Positions 10,265 to 17,739 of a DNA stretch of 64,000 bases are shown here, piece after piece. This stretch comes from DATCBF01 sp964401995. GTDB lineage: Bacteria; Actinomycetota; Thermoleophilia; Solirubrobacterales; 70-9. Position 1 is the first letter of the stretch, and every line of letters begins with the position of its first letter. The DNA lies in NCBI GenBank assembly GCA_964401995.1, contig CAYOAP010000006.1:62001-126000 (forward strand), in the 5' to 3' direction. The translations under genes and the position numbers were made by a program. The notes beneath the pieces were generated by a model that was not told the DNA's origin, searched no databases, and saw only the letters and a program-made list of their open reading frames with translations.

Positions 10265-10780
10265 GGTCTCTGTCTAGCAACGAGGGCGGACCGACTCTCC
10301 CCCCCTTGGGGCGCTGGGCGCGCGGGGCCTGTCGTCGCGATGGGGCGCCCTCGGCGGCCCTCTCGCGCTGCTCCGGGCGAAGGGGCACAGCGCGCTCAGG
10401 GTTCAAACCTCGCCCTCCACAGCCTTCGGGCCGGCGAGTCCGCCCCATCCCGACGCCACCCACGCGAGCAGCCGACCCGGCTGAGCGGCGGAAGCGTCGA
10501 AGCGCCCGGAGGCCCAAGCCGCTCGAAGCTTCCGCGCGTCTCCGATGCCTCGATTGGCGAACTGCATCAACTTCTCGATCTGGCAGGTAGAGAAGTTGAT
10601 GCAGTTCGCCGCTGTAGACGTTTCGCTCCGGGTGGCGTCGGTGCGGGGGTGGACTCCGCCGCGCGGAGTCTGCTGAGGGCAGGGCTTCTTCCCTGCGAGC
10701 GCTTCCGGCCCCTCGCCCGAAGCAGATCGCAGCGCAAGCGAGGCCACCCTGCCCCCACGACAGGACCCGCGGCCGAGCGC
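10265..10780. other. Gene-free interval between recN and the MFS gene
   Basis: About 516 bp. Open frames on both strands are low-complexity Arg/Pro/Ala translations with no recognisable motif. The only clear structure is the palindrome at 10556-10610. The interval looks like insertion-associated DNA breaking the usual nadK-recN adjacency. Confidence 0.5.
10556..10610. repeat. Palindromic element copy 1, flanking the MFS gene
   Basis: Perfect 20-bp arms, GGCGAACTGCATCAACTTCT (10556-10575) and AGAAGTTGATGCAGTTCGCC (10591-10610), around a 15-nt loop. A near-identical element in the same orientation lies at 12355-12401 on the other side of the MFS gene; loops and inner arms differ at only a few positions. 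Together they bracket a segment of about 1.75 kb. Confidence 0.75.
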
Positions 10781-12295
10781 CTACGCCTCTGCAGCCGCTT
10801 CGCCCTGCGTCGGCTGCACGAAGTCGCTGGAGCGGACGAGGGCGAGGCCAAGGGCGGCGCCGACGAAGGAGAGGACGCCGGCGATCAAGATGATCTCGTT
10901 GAAGCCGCTGACGAAGGCCACGTTGGCGGCGTGGGTCACTTCGGGTTTCAAGGCCGGCGGGGTGACCGCGGCGGCCGCGCGCGAGCCGCCCGAGGAGACG
11001 AGTTCGCCGAGGCCGTTCGGCGCGTGCGGCAGCAGCTCGGAGAGCTTCGAATCGACCCGCGACTGGAAGATGGCGCCGAGGCCGGCGACGCCGGTGGCGA
11101 TCCCGACCTGGCGGAAGGTGGTGTTGATCCCCGATCCCATCCCGGATTTCTCCACTGGCACCACGGCAATCGCCGCCTGTCCGATCCCAGGGTTGGTGAT
11201 GCCGATGCCGATGCCGGCAACGAGGAAGCCGCCCAGCAACGTCGTCCAGCCCGAGTCAGCGCTGACCCCGTGCATCAGCAAGAGGCCGACGCCGACGGTG
11301 GCGAGCCCGACTCCAAGCAGGAAGCGGATCGGGATTTTGTTGGAGAGGGCGCCGGAGATCGGAGCGACGATGAAGCCGAGGACGGTCAAGGGCAGGAAGC
11401 GCAGGCCCGCCTCTAGCGGCGAGTAGTCGAGCACCCCCTGCATGTAGATGGTGAGGTAGAGGAACATCGCGAACATCCCCGCCGAGAGCCCGAAGGCGAC
11501 GGCGGAGACCCCGTTGAAGGCTGGTTTTCGGAACAGCGAGAGGTCGAGCATCGGGTGCTCGCTGCGGAGCTCGATCACGATGAAGGCCGCCAGCAAGAGC
11601 GCCGCCCCGATCAGGCAGAAGAGGATCAGGCTGCTGTCCCAGCCCTCGGGATTGCCCCGGATCAAGCCGAAGATCAGCAGGAACAGGGCCAGCGAGAAAG
11701 TGACCAGCCCGGGGAAATCGATCGGCTCGGGGCGCTCGGCGAAAACGTTGGCGATTTTGCGCTCGGTGAGGATCATCGCCCCGATCCCGATCGGCACGTT
11801 GACAAAGAAGATCCACTCCCAGCCAAGGTTCTCGGTGATGACCCCGCCGACCAGCGGCCCCACCGCGACGGCGCCGCCGACGGTCGCCCCCCAGACGCCG
11901 AAGGCCGTCGCCCGGTCTTTGCCGTGGAACTCCTGGCCGATCAAGGCGAGCGAGGTGGCGAACATGCCGGCGCCGCCGACGCCCTGCAGCCCGCGGGCCA
12001 GGTTGAGCAGGGTCGGGTCGTTGGCGATGCCGCAGAGGAACGAAGCGGCGGTGAAGATCCCGAAGCCGATCGTGAAGACGCGCCGGCGGCCCAGCCGGTC
12101 GCCCAGCGAGCCGGCGGTGAGCAGGAAGGCGGCGAGGGTCAGCGAGTAGGCGTCGACGACCCACTGCAGGCTGGAGAGGCTGGCGTGGAGTTCACGCTGG
12201 ATGTCGGGCAGGGCGACGTTGACGACCGTCACGTCGAGCAACAACATGAACGTCGCGATCGAGACCAGGACCAGGGTCCACCACTTGCGCTCCAC
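10781..12295 (-). CDS. MFS drug:H+ antiporter, DHA2 (EmrB/QacA) family
   Basis: 504-residue exporter with about 14 predicted membrane helices, the DHA2 topology. Motif A is in the first cytoplasmic loop (GSLGDRLGRRRVF), and the N-terminus MERKWWTLVLVSIATFMLLLDVTVVNVALPDI is typical of actinobacterial DHA2 pumps, with the Asp of helix 1. Probable role: proton-driven efflux of lipophilic drugs or cations; the substrate cannot be read. The GTG at 12293-12295 follows GGAGG with 5-nt spacing. It breaks the nadK-recN adjacency and is flanked by two similar palindromes, suggesting acquisition. No dedicated TetR regulator is adjacent. Confidence 0.9.
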   Translation of the reverse strand: MERKWWTLVLVSIATFMLLLDVTVVNVALPDIQRELHASLSSLQWVVDAYSLTLAAFLLTAGSLGDRLGRRRVFTIGFGIFTAASFLCGIANDPTLLNLARGLQGVGGAGMFATSLALIGQEFHGKDRATAFGVWGATVGGAVAVGPLVGGVITENLGWEWIFFVNVPIGIGAMILTERKIANVFAERPEPIDFPGLVTFSLALFLLIFGLIRGNPEGWDSSLILFCLIGAALLLAAFIVIELRSEHPMLDLSLFRKPAFNGVSAVAFGLSAGMFAMFLYLTIYMQGVLDYSPLEAGLRFLPLTVLGFIVAPISGALSNKIPIRFLLGVGLATVGVGLLLMHGVSADSGWTTLLGGFLVAGIGIGITNPGIGQAAIAVVPVEKSGMGSGINTTFRQVGIATGVAGLGAIFQSRVDSKLSELLPHAPNGLGELVSSGGSRAAAAVTPPALKPEVTHAANVAFVSGFNEIILIAGVLSFVGAALGLALVRSSDFVQPTQGEAAAEA

Positions 12296-12354
12296 TTCAA
12301 CCTCCAGCTAAGTCGTTGACCAAGAGCAGGCTATAGACCCCGACTCACCGGCTG

Positions 12355-12401
12355 AACTGCATCAACTTTTCGATCCAGCGGGTAGAGAAGTTGATGCAGT
12401 T
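12355..12401. repeat. Palindromic element copy 2, overlapping the nadK stop
   Basis: Arms AACTGCATCAACTT (12355-12368) and AAGTTGATGCAGTT (12388-12401), with near pairing continuing inward. Same sequence and orientation as the element at 10556-10610. The outer arm runs into the nadK TAA codon (12400-12402), so this copy sits exactly at the gene end and may act as its 3' hairpin. Confidence 0.72.
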
Positions 12402-13254
12402 AGACGGCCAGATGGCCGAACTTCTCGCGGATGCGCTGGTAGAAGCTGGCGCCCGGCAGCTGGGCGAGACGGCCGAGGCCGGGGCTGAAGCGAAGTTCGG
12501 TGGCATCGCCCGGGGCGAGCTCGCCGAGCGGCTCGCCGTCGACCGCGATATCGACCGGCTCGCGCCCGGCGGCGTTGCCGACGTGGAGCACGTCGCCGGG
12601 GGCGACGACCAGGGCGCGCGCGGTCAGCGAGTGCGGCGCGATGTAGCTGACGACGTATCCCTCCACCCCCCAGGCGAGGATCGGACCCTGGTTGGCGAGG
12701 TTGTAGCCGGTCGAGCCAACCGGGGTCGCGGCGACGAGGCCGTCGCAGCGGACATGGCCAACCTCCTCGCCGGCGATCTTGTAGCTGAGCTCGGCGACGC
12801 GGTCGTGCGGGCGGCGGCTGAAGGTGACGTCGTTGAGGGCGACCCGGCCGCGGCCGTCGATCTCGACCTCCAGGCCCGGCAGATCGAGCGCTTCGGCCTC
12901 GCCGGCGAAAGCGCGGCGGATCCCCTCCTCGGCCTGATCGCGCTCGACCGCGGCGAGGAAGCCGACGGTGCCGAAGTTGACGCCGAAGACGGGGACGCCG
13001 GTGCGGGCGAAGCGGCGCAGCGCGTGCAGGATCGAGCCGTCGCCGCCGAGCACGAGGCAGAGGTCGGGGTCTCCAGGCAGCCGCTCCACCATCTCGATCC
13101 CCGCCGAGAACTCGCCGTGCTTGGCCAGCTCGCCCGGGGTGGCGACGATCCGCCAGCCGGCCTCGTGGGCGGCGGCGGTCGCGGCCGCGATCGCCGCGGT
13201 CGGCCCGGGCGGGTGCGAGTGGGTGATGAGGACGACGGTCTTGGCGGCGCTCAC
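12400..13254 (-). CDS. nadK: NAD kinase
   Basis: Phosphorylates NAD to NADP. 284 residues from a GTG (13252-13254) that overlaps the tlyA TGA as GTGA. The diagnostic GGDG motif is in LCLVLGGDGSILHALRR, followed by the NFGTVGFLA segment, the NE/D motif region LNDVTFSRRPHDRV and the glycine-rich CDGLVAATPVGSTGYNLANQGPIL. The C-terminus AVDGEPLGELAPGD is also typical. An in-frame ATG upstream (13314) lies inside tlyA and would add Arg-rich sequence, so the GTG is preferred. The tlyA-nadK pair is a common conserved arrangement. Confidence 0.95.
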   Translation of the reverse strand: MSAAKTVVLITHSHPPGPTAAIAAATAAAHEAGWRIVATPGELAKHGEFSAGIEMVERLPGDPDLCLVLGGDGSILHALRRFARTGVPVFGVNFGTVGFLAAVERDQAEEGIRRAFAGEAEALDLPGLEVEIDGRGRVALNDVTFSRRPHDRVAELSYKIAGEEVGHVRCDGLVAATPVGSTGYNLANQGPILAWGVEGYVVSYIAPHSLTARALVVAPGDVLHVGNAAGREPVDIAVDGEPLGELAPGDATELRFSPGLGRLAQLPGASFYQRIREKFGHLAV

Positions 13255-14033
13255 GGCTCGACCTCGACGATCGCGGCCTCGAGGTCGGCGACCGGCTCGC
13301 CCTCGCCGCCGCACCAGACGAAGGTCTCGCGGTTGCCCTTGGGCCCGGGCAGGCCGGAGTAGGCGAAGCCCCGGATCGGCAGGCCGAGGTCGCGGGCGGC
13401 GGTCGCCACGCTGAGGACCGCCTCGCGGCGGTCGGCGGGGTCATGGACGACGCCCCTGCCCACCCGCGCCTTCCCCAGCTCGAACTGCGGCTTGACCATC
13501 GCCAGCACTTCGCCGCCGGGCGCCAGGCAACAGCAGACGGCGGGCAGCACCTTGGCCAGGGAGATGAAGGAGACGTCGACAGTGGCGAAGTCGGGGGTGA
13601 AGGAGAGGTGGGCGGGCGTCATCTCGCGGGCGTTGAGCCGCTCGACCACCTCGATCCGCTCGTCTTCGCGCAGCTTCAGCTCAAGCTGGCCGAAGGCGAC
13701 GTCGACCGCCGCCACCCGCTCGGCCCCGCGCTGCAGCATGCAGTCGCTGAAGCCGCCGGTCGAGGCGCCGACGTCGAGGCAGTAGCGGCCGGAAACGTCG
13801 ATGCCGAGCGCCTCCAGCGCGTTCTCGAGCTTGATCCCGCCGCGAGAGACGTAGCGCGGGCCCTCGTCGACGATCAGCGCCGCGCCCGGCTCGACCAGCT
13901 GGCTCGGCCGCAGCGCCACCGGCCCGTCGACGCCGACGCGAACCTCGCCGGCCCGCACCGCCCCAGCCGCCGCCGAGCGCGACGGGAACAGGCCCTGCTC
14001 GGCCAAAACCGCGTCTATCCGGGCCTTCTTCAC
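13251..14033 (-). CDS. tlyA: TlyA family rRNA 2'-O-methyltransferase
   Basis: SAM-dependent ribose methyltransferase that in mycobacteria modifies 16S and 23S rRNA and affects capreomycin sensitivity. 260 residues: an N-terminal S4 RNA-binding domain (ARIDAVLAEQGLFPSRSAAAGAVRAGEV, about 3-60) and an FtsJ-like fold with motif I CLDVGASTGGFSD and the KDKE-type residues of this fold (for example MVKPQFELGK). GTG start at 14031-14033 (VKKARID); longer in-frame starts encode unrelated sequence. A TACCGT hexamer 7 nt upstream of the GTG could serve a leaderless transcript. Confidence 0.93.
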   Translation of the reverse strand: MKKARIDAVLAEQGLFPSRSAAAGAVRAGEVRVGVDGPVALRPSQLVEPGAALIVDEGPRYVSRGGIKLENALEALGIDVSGRYCLDVGASTGGFSDCMLQRGAERVAAVDVAFGQLELKLREDERIEVVERLNAREMTPAHLSFTPDFATVDVSFISLAKVLPAVCCCLAPGGEVLAMVKPQFELGKARVGRGVVHDPADRREAVLSVATAARDLGLPIRGFAYSGLPGPKGNRETFVWCGGEGEPVADLEAAIVEVEP

Positions 14034-14339
14034 CGCAGGAACGGTACAGCGAGGCCTCCGCCCTGGCCGTTTATCCGAGCTTAAAACGGCCGTGCAACAT
14101 TCTTTTAACCGGATTTGCGCTCCCCTCCGATCTAATAAATCCGGGTTCTGGGAGCTCGTGTGATCCCCCTCACACACGAATCGCACATACGTTCGTACGC
14201 TGTTCAAGGATTCGCAAGGAGATGTCGATCAAGGAGCACGACCAAAAACTTCCTGGATGAGTTCCGCGTCGCAATATGGCCCCCATCGCTTCCCACGATA
14301 GGCGCCCGCGACATCAACGAGCTCACCTACCTCCCACCG

Positions 14340-14391
14340 ATCCACATATATAGAGATACATATCTCTCCTCCCTGTAGTAACCCCAGAAGC
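14340..14391. repeat. Two-copy intergenic repeat, copy 1
   Basis: 52 nt that align with 20443-20496; the right-hand 36 nt are identical at 29 positions, ending in the shared ACCCCAGAAGC. Features common to both copies are an AT-rich left part, a pyrimidine run CTCCTCCCT complementary to a Shine-Dalgarno sequence, and ACCCCAGAAGC. This copy also has the short palindrome AGAGAT-ACAT-ATCTCT and is followed directly by a terminator hairpin, so it could be the body of a small RNA; a PadR-type operator is the alternative. Confidence 0.5.
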
Positions 14392-14417
14392 GCCCCTCCT
14401 CCCCGGAGGGGCGTTTT
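14391..14417 (+). terminator. Rho-independent terminator
   Basis: Perfect 9-bp stem CGCCCCTCC / GGAGGGGCG around a TCCCC loop, followed by TTTTCTGTTGT. It ends 33 bp before the APH-like gene and is oriented to stop plus-strand transcription coming from the preceding non-coding repeat region. Confidence 0.8.
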
Positions 14418-14450
14418 CTGTTGTGGCGCCGTCAACTTAGAGTTCCGGCG

Positions 14451-15338
14451 ATGACTCGATCCGAGGCTCTGCCTTCATCTGGAGCGCTGGAGGAAGTCCG
14501 GCGCCTGGCGGGCGCCTCAGCCGTGGTCCGGGGCGCCGCGCGCCTCGAAGGCGGCCAGCATGCGGACACCTGGCGAGTTGATACCGATAATCCCGCGACC
14601 AGCGTTGTCGTCCGCCAGTTTCCGGTGGGCGACCCGGCCCCTTTGCGTGAGCAGCGTGTATTGCGAGCCCTCGACGGACTTGGCGGTTTGGCCCCGGTGC
14701 TGCTCGGCGGCGACCTGAAGGGCCGATGGTCGAAGCACCCGACCTCTTTGATCAGCTGGCTTGACGGTCAGCCGGACATCGCTCCGACCGGCCCCAGGGG
14801 GTGGGCGCGCCAGTTAGGTCGCGCGCTCGCCGCGGTGCACACGGTTCCGACCACGCGGCTGGGAGAGCTGCCGAGCGTGTTCGACCATAGCGGAGGCTCT
14901 CAGGAGATATTGGGTGGCCCGCTGGCGGCGGAGGTCCGTTCTCGCTGGCCACAGGTTGTTAGGTCGCCGGAGGTGCTCACCCACTGCGATTACTGGTCGG
15001 GCAACGTCGTCTGGCGGGACGGAAGGCTCACGGGCATCGTCGACTGGTCGGACGGGGCACGCGGGCCACGTGGCTTCGACTTGGGCTGGTGCCGGCTGGA
15101 TCTCGTCCTTCTGTTCGACGAGCAAATTGCCGACGACTTTCTTGCGGCCTACGAAGCAGCGACCGGCCAGGCAGTCGGCGAGATGCGCCTTTGGGACGCC
15201 TGGGCCGTCGCTCGGTCCGATGACGCGGTTGGGTCCTGGGTCCCGAACTACCTGCCGCTGGGCCGCGCCGACCTCGATGAAGATGAGCTTCGGCGACGCC
15301 ATGCGCAATGGACGGCACGGCTCAGGGAGCGGACTTGA
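14451..15338 (+). CDS. Phosphotransferase-fold protein (aminoglycoside/choline kinase-like, APH family)
   Basis: 295-residue member of the APH/choline kinase fold. The catalytic loop LTHCDYWSGNVVW carries the Brenner motif (H-x-D-x4-N), and the metal-binding Asp follows in GIVDWSDGARGPRGFDLGWCRLD. N-terminal ATP-binding strands are less distinct (RLEGGQHADTWRV, TSVVVRQF). The substrate is unknown; antibiotic resistance should not be assumed, since this fold also covers many small-molecule kinases. ATG at 14451 is preferred to an upstream in-frame GTG at 14421, which overlaps the terminator region. First gene of a plus-strand block inserted between dxs and tlyA. Confidence 0.8.
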   Translation: MTRSEALPSSGALEEVRRLAGASAVVRGAARLEGGQHADTWRVDTDNPATSVVVRQFPVGDPAPLREQRVLRALDGLGGLAPVLLGGDLKGRWSKHPTSLISWLDGQPDIAPTGPRGWARQLGRALAAVHTVPTTRLGELPSVFDHSGGSQEILGGPLAAEVRSRWPQVVRSPEVLTHCDYWSGNVVWRDGRLTGIVDWSDGARGPRGFDLGWCRLDLVLLFDEQIADDFLAAYEAATGQAVGEMRLWDAWAVARSDDAVGSWVPNYLPLGRADLDEDELRRRHAQWTARLRERT

Positions 15339-15639
15339 GAGGGCGCTACACTTTCTCGGCAATGATCATCTCTCGCGGACAGATTCGCCTTTCCACGCAG
15401 TCCGTAGTAGAGAAAATCGGGGCCGAGCTCGTTAGCTCGGTCGCCGCCTGAGCGCACAAGAACGCCCGCCGACCAAGAAGGACACCAAAGGGGATGCGGC
15501 GGAGGCGTTGATAGCCGCGCGAATCCCCACGAAGCATTGGCAAGAAGCCTTGCGCACCGTCGCTGCTCGGCAATACCTGCACTCGCCTGAAGGAGACGGG
15601 CGACCACCCCCAGCGCCACGGCGATAACTTTGCCCGGCA
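15339..15639. other. Gene-free interval
   Basis: About 300 bp between the APH-like gene and mug. No frame on either strand shows recognisable motifs or a credible ribosome site, and no strong hairpin was seen. Confidence 0.45.
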
Positions 15640-16131
15640 GTGGCTGACGTTCTCCCCGACACCCTCCGCCCCGGCCTGACGGTCGTCTTCTGCGGCACCG
15701 CCGCGGGCAAGGCATCGGCCCGCGCCCGCGCCTATTACGCGGGGCCGGGGAACGCGTTCTGGGAAACCCTCTACGTCGTCGGGCTGACGCCGGAACAGCT
15801 GCTGCCTGCCGAATTCGCGCGGCTGCCCGAGTTCGGGATCGGCCTCACCGACATCTGCAAGGTGCTGCACGGTTCCGACGAGGAAGTCGGCACGGTCGAG
15901 TTCGACGTCGGGGGGCTGCAGGAACGAATCGCCGAGGTGGAACCAGCCCGGCTGGCCTTCAACGGCAAGAACGCCGCCCGCGGCGCGCTCGAACGCGACG
16001 TCAGCTACGGCGCCCAGGACGAGCAGATCGGCGGCGCCGAGGTCTGGGTGCTGCCATCAACCTCGGGCGCCGCGCGACGATCCTGGGACATCGAGCCGTG
16101 GCGCGAGCTGGCTGACGCCTGCTCTGCGTGA
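15640..16131 (+). CDS. mug: Mismatch-specific thymine/uracil-DNA glycosylase (Mug/TDG, UDG family 2)
   Basis: Base-excision glycosylase acting on G:U, G:T and ethenocytosine lesions. 163 residues, the usual length. The family motif is clear: LTVVFCGTAAGKASARARAYYAGPGNAFWETLY, with the GxxAG motif and the GN(R/A)FW stacking wedge, then FGIGLTDICKV and the C-terminal LPSTSGAAR segment. GTG start at 15640. The TGA overlaps the GTG of the downstream methyltransferase (GTGA), so the two are probably co-translated, though no functional link is evident. Confidence 0.88.
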   Translation: MADVLPDTLRPGLTVVFCGTAAGKASARARAYYAGPGNAFWETLYVVGLTPEQLLPAEFARLPEFGIGLTDICKVLHGSDEEVGTVEFDVGGLQERIAEVEPARLAFNGKNAARGALERDVSYGAQDEQIGGAEVWVLPSTSGAARRSWDIEPWRELADACSA

Positions 16132-16880
16132 AGACCCCCGACCCGGATAACGAGGCGAAGGCGGCCGCCGACCTGGCGGCAGAGAGATGGGACGCGGAGT
16201 ACCGGGGCGGGAGATACGAGCTCGATCCGCCGCTGGAGTTCGTCAAGGACATCCTGCGCTGCGCTGAGGCGACCGACCTCCCTCCCGGGCGCGGCCTCTA
16301 CATCGGCTGCGGCAACGGCCGCAACTACCTGCCGCTGGTCGCCGGCGGCCTCGACCTGGTCGGGCTCGACGTCTCCGCCGTCGCCCTCGAGCAGCTGGCC
16401 GAGCGCGCACCCGAGCGGGCCGGCGACCTGCGGCAGGGAGACCTCTCCGCTCTCCCCCCGCAGGCAGCCTTCTCGATCGTGGTCGGCATCCAGGTCTTCC
16501 AGCACGGGGTCCGGGCAGAGGCGCACGCCCACATCGCCGAAGCCGCGCGGCGCCTGCTTCCCGGCGGACTCTTCTGCCTTCGCGTCAACGCCATCGGCAC
16601 CGAGATCCAGCATCGCCACCGCGTCCTCGAGCGCGACGCGGACGGCGGCTTCACAGTCGAGTACCTGGAGGGGCCGAAGGCCGGGCTCCCGATCCACTTC
16701 TTCGCCGAGGCCGAGCTGGCGCGGCTGCTCGGATCGCTGGCCCCGGTTCTCAAGCTTCGCCTCAGCGCGACCGAGCGGACCCCTCCCGGCGCCGGCAGCT
16801 GGCTCCAGTGGGAGGGAATCTGGCGGCGAATGGGTCGGCCGCAGCTGAATCTGCGGCCGACCCCCGCCCCTGCCGCCTAA
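16128..16880 (+). CDS. Class I SAM-dependent methyltransferase
   Basis: 250 residues with a Rossmann-type methyltransferase core: motif I RGLYIGCGNGRNYLPLVAGG, acidic end of strand 2 LVGLDVSAVALEQ, motif II-like GDLSALPPQAAFSIVVGIQVFQH and LLPGGLFCLRVNAIG. The N-terminus WDAEYRGGRYELDPPLEFV resembles thiopurine/tellurite-resistance-type methyltransferases, but the substrate is undetermined. The final codons run through a strong hairpin (16832-16863), and the stop at 16878-16880 overlaps the end of the oppositely oriented small-peptide gene by about 4 bp. Confidence 0.82.
   Translation: MKTPDPDNEAKAAADLAAERWDAEYRGGRYELDPPLEFVKDILRCAEATDLPPGRGLYIGCGNGRNYLPLVAGGLDLVGLDVSAVALEQLAERAPERAGDLRQGDLSALPPQAAFSIVVGIQVFQHGVRAEAHAHIAEAARRLLPGGLFCLRVNAIGTEIQHRHRVLERDADGGFTVEYLEGPKAGLPIHFFAEAELARLLGSLAPVLKLRLSATERTPPGAGSWLQWEGIWRRMGRPQLNLRPTPAPAA
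16832..16863. terminator. Bidirectional hairpin at the 3' ends of the methyltransferase and peptide 1
   Basis: Perfect 13-bp stem GGGTCGGCCGCAG / CTGCGGCCGACCC with a 6-nt loop. It lies inside the last codons of the methyltransferase gene and just past the stop of the divergent peptide gene, so it could end both convergent transcripts. There is no long T-run. A similar GGCCGACC hairpin follows the second peptide gene. Confidence 0.55.
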
Positions 16881-16936
16881 GCGGGCTTGTGGACCGAAAC
16901 CATCGGAATAACCGGCTCGACTTTCACGAATGTCAC
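16877..16936 (-). CDS. Predicted 19-residue peptide 1, divergent from winged-helix regulator 1
   Basis: Found by reading the minus strand. GTG at 16934-16936 to TAG at 16877-16879 gives MTFVKVEPVIPMVSVHKPA. A purine-rich AAGGGGG ends 8 nt before the GTG. An in-frame ATG two codons earlier is possible, but it would sit only 2 nt from that site. A homologous gene of identical length lies at 17740-17799, upstream of a paralogous regulator. Both peptides share M-x-[FI]-x-K-x3-V-[IV]-P-M-[VL]-S-[VI]-x-K-x-[AG]. The core VIPMVSV is hydrophobic and flanked by Lys/His, as in short secreted signalling peptides. Function inferred only from context; no expression evidence. Confidence 0.5.
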   Translation of the reverse strand: MTFVKVEPVIPMVSVHKPA

Positions 16937-16986
16937 TTGCATCACCCCCTTGATGGAGAAATGGTCGGACCATCAACTTTGACCAG

Positions 16987-17091
16987 TCGATTAGTCGAGC
17001 CAGTTCCATCAATCGAGGCGAGCGAAAGAAAAAGACCTCTAAAACGCTCAGTAACATCAATTGAATCGATTAGTGTCTCTCAATCAATCGA
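16987..17091. promoter_or_regulatory. Repeated TCGATT...AATCGA operator-like sites between peptide 1 and regulator 1
   Basis: The AT-rich divergent gap has two inverted-repeat pairs: TCGATT at 16987-16992 with AATCGA at 17011-17016, and TCGATT at 17066-17071 with AATCGA at 17086-17091. Each half-site is extended (TCGATTA; ATCAATCGA). Position and repetition suggest binding sites for the adjacent winged-helix regulator controlling both directions. Confidence 0.45.
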
Positions 17092-17106
17092 CTCAAGGGG
17101 CGTCTC

Positions 17107-17694
17107 TTGACAACGAAAACAAAATCGGACAAGGGGATCGACCAGCAGCTGGTCCATCTCGTCTCTCATCCTGTGCGCGTAAAGGCGCTTGTCGTTCTCG
17201 TTGAAAGAACGGCGAGTCCGAAGGAAATCTCAATCGAGCTTCGAGAGAAGCTGAGCACGGTCAGCCACCACATCCGCGAGCTGCTGAAGATGGACCTGAT
17301 CGAGCTGGTCAAAGAGGAGCGGCGCCGCGGCGCGGTCGAGCACTACTACCGGGCGGTGATGCGACCGATCTGGAGCGATGAGGAGTGGAGCGAGCTCAGC
17401 CTCGAGGAACGCCAGCGCTTCTCGGCCTGGACCATGCAGCTGATCCTGGCCGACGCGGCCGAGGCCCTCGACGCCGGCACCTTCAACGCCCGCGGCGACA
17501 CCCACACCAGCCGGACGCCTCTATACGTGGACGAGCAAGGCTGGCGGGAACTTGGCCAGATTCAGAACGAGGCGCTGGAGGCGATCCTGCAGGTTCAGGC
17601 GGCCAGCGCCGAACGGATGGTCAACGAGAACGGCGAGGGAATCCGCGCTTCCGCCTCGATGCTCTGCATCGAGATGCCGGACCCCAATAGTTAA
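17107..17694 (+). CDS. Winged-helix transcriptional regulator 1 (ArsR-like HTH with C-terminal sensor-like domain)
   Basis: 195 residues. TTG start at 17107 is supported by AAGGGG with 7-nt spacing. The N-terminal winged helix (about 10-80) reads HLVSHPVRVKALVVLVERTASPKEISIELREKLSTVSHHIRELLKMDLIELVKEERRRGAVEHYYRA, the ArsR/HTH_20 pattern. The C-terminal domain is unassigned and shares AEALDAGTFNARGDTHTSRTPL-x3-DEQGWREL with the paralogue at 18045. No Cys or His metal site is evident in the HTH, so metal sensing is unlikely. A divergent 19-codon gene lies 170 bp upstream. The C-terminal half may bind a ligand, possibly that peptide. Confidence 0.8.
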   Translation: MTTKTKSDKGIDQQLVHLVSHPVRVKALVVLVERTASPKEISIELREKLSTVSHHIRELLKMDLIELVKEERRRGAVEHYYRAVMRPIWSDEEWSELSLEERQRFSAWTMQLILADAAEALDAGTFNARGDTHTSRTPLYVDEQGWRELGQIQNEALEAILQVQAASAERMVNENGEGIRASASMLCIEMPDPNS

Positions 17695-17700
17695 TTAATT

Positions 17701-17730
17701 GGGGCCGACCCGAACCCTTGGGCCGGCCCC
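17701..17730. terminator. Bidirectional hairpin between regulator 1 and peptide 2
   Basis: GGGGCCGACCC (17701-17711) pairs with GGGCCGGCCCC (17720-17730) with one mismatch. It lies between the convergent ends of regulator 1 (TAA at 17694) and peptide 2 (TAG at 17740-17742). The AT-rich TTAATTAATT just upstream gives a U-run for minus-strand transcripts. Confidence 0.6.
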
Positions 17731-17739
17731 AATCCCTGC

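Larger units (their letters stand above)
14034..14450. promoter_or_regulatory. Divergent intergenic region upstream of tlyA and the APH-like gene
   Basis: 417 bp without a supported gene. It contains a hairpin at 14065-14091 (GGCCGTTT / AAACGGCC); a GTGTGA / TCACAC inverted repeat near 14158-14175; TCGCACATACGTTCGT at 14181-14196, which matches the actinobacterial LexA box TCGAAC-N4-GTTCGA at 10 of 12 fixed positions; a two-copy repeat (14340-14391); and an intrinsic terminator. Short open frames such as a 12-codon one near 14223 lack a properly spaced ribosome site. Confidence 0.5.

Noticed and set aside
10403..10747. Minus-strand open frame of 114 codons spanning palindrome copy 1
   Set aside because: It reads through the hairpin, has no ribosome site or motif, and its residues are explained by the palindrome and GC bias.
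14223..14361. Small open frames in the tlyA upstream region, including one starting at ATG 14361 on the minus strand after GGGAGGAG
   Set aside because: The minus-strand frame stops after 12 codons and the equivalent frame in the second repeat copy is not conserved in length. The plus-strand one has no ribosome-site spacing. Kept only as part of the repeat.
14451..15338. Annotating the APH-fold protein as an antibiotic-resistance gene
   Set aside because: The Brenner motif defines only the fold; nothing indicates an aminoglycoside substrate, and the neighbours are unrelated.
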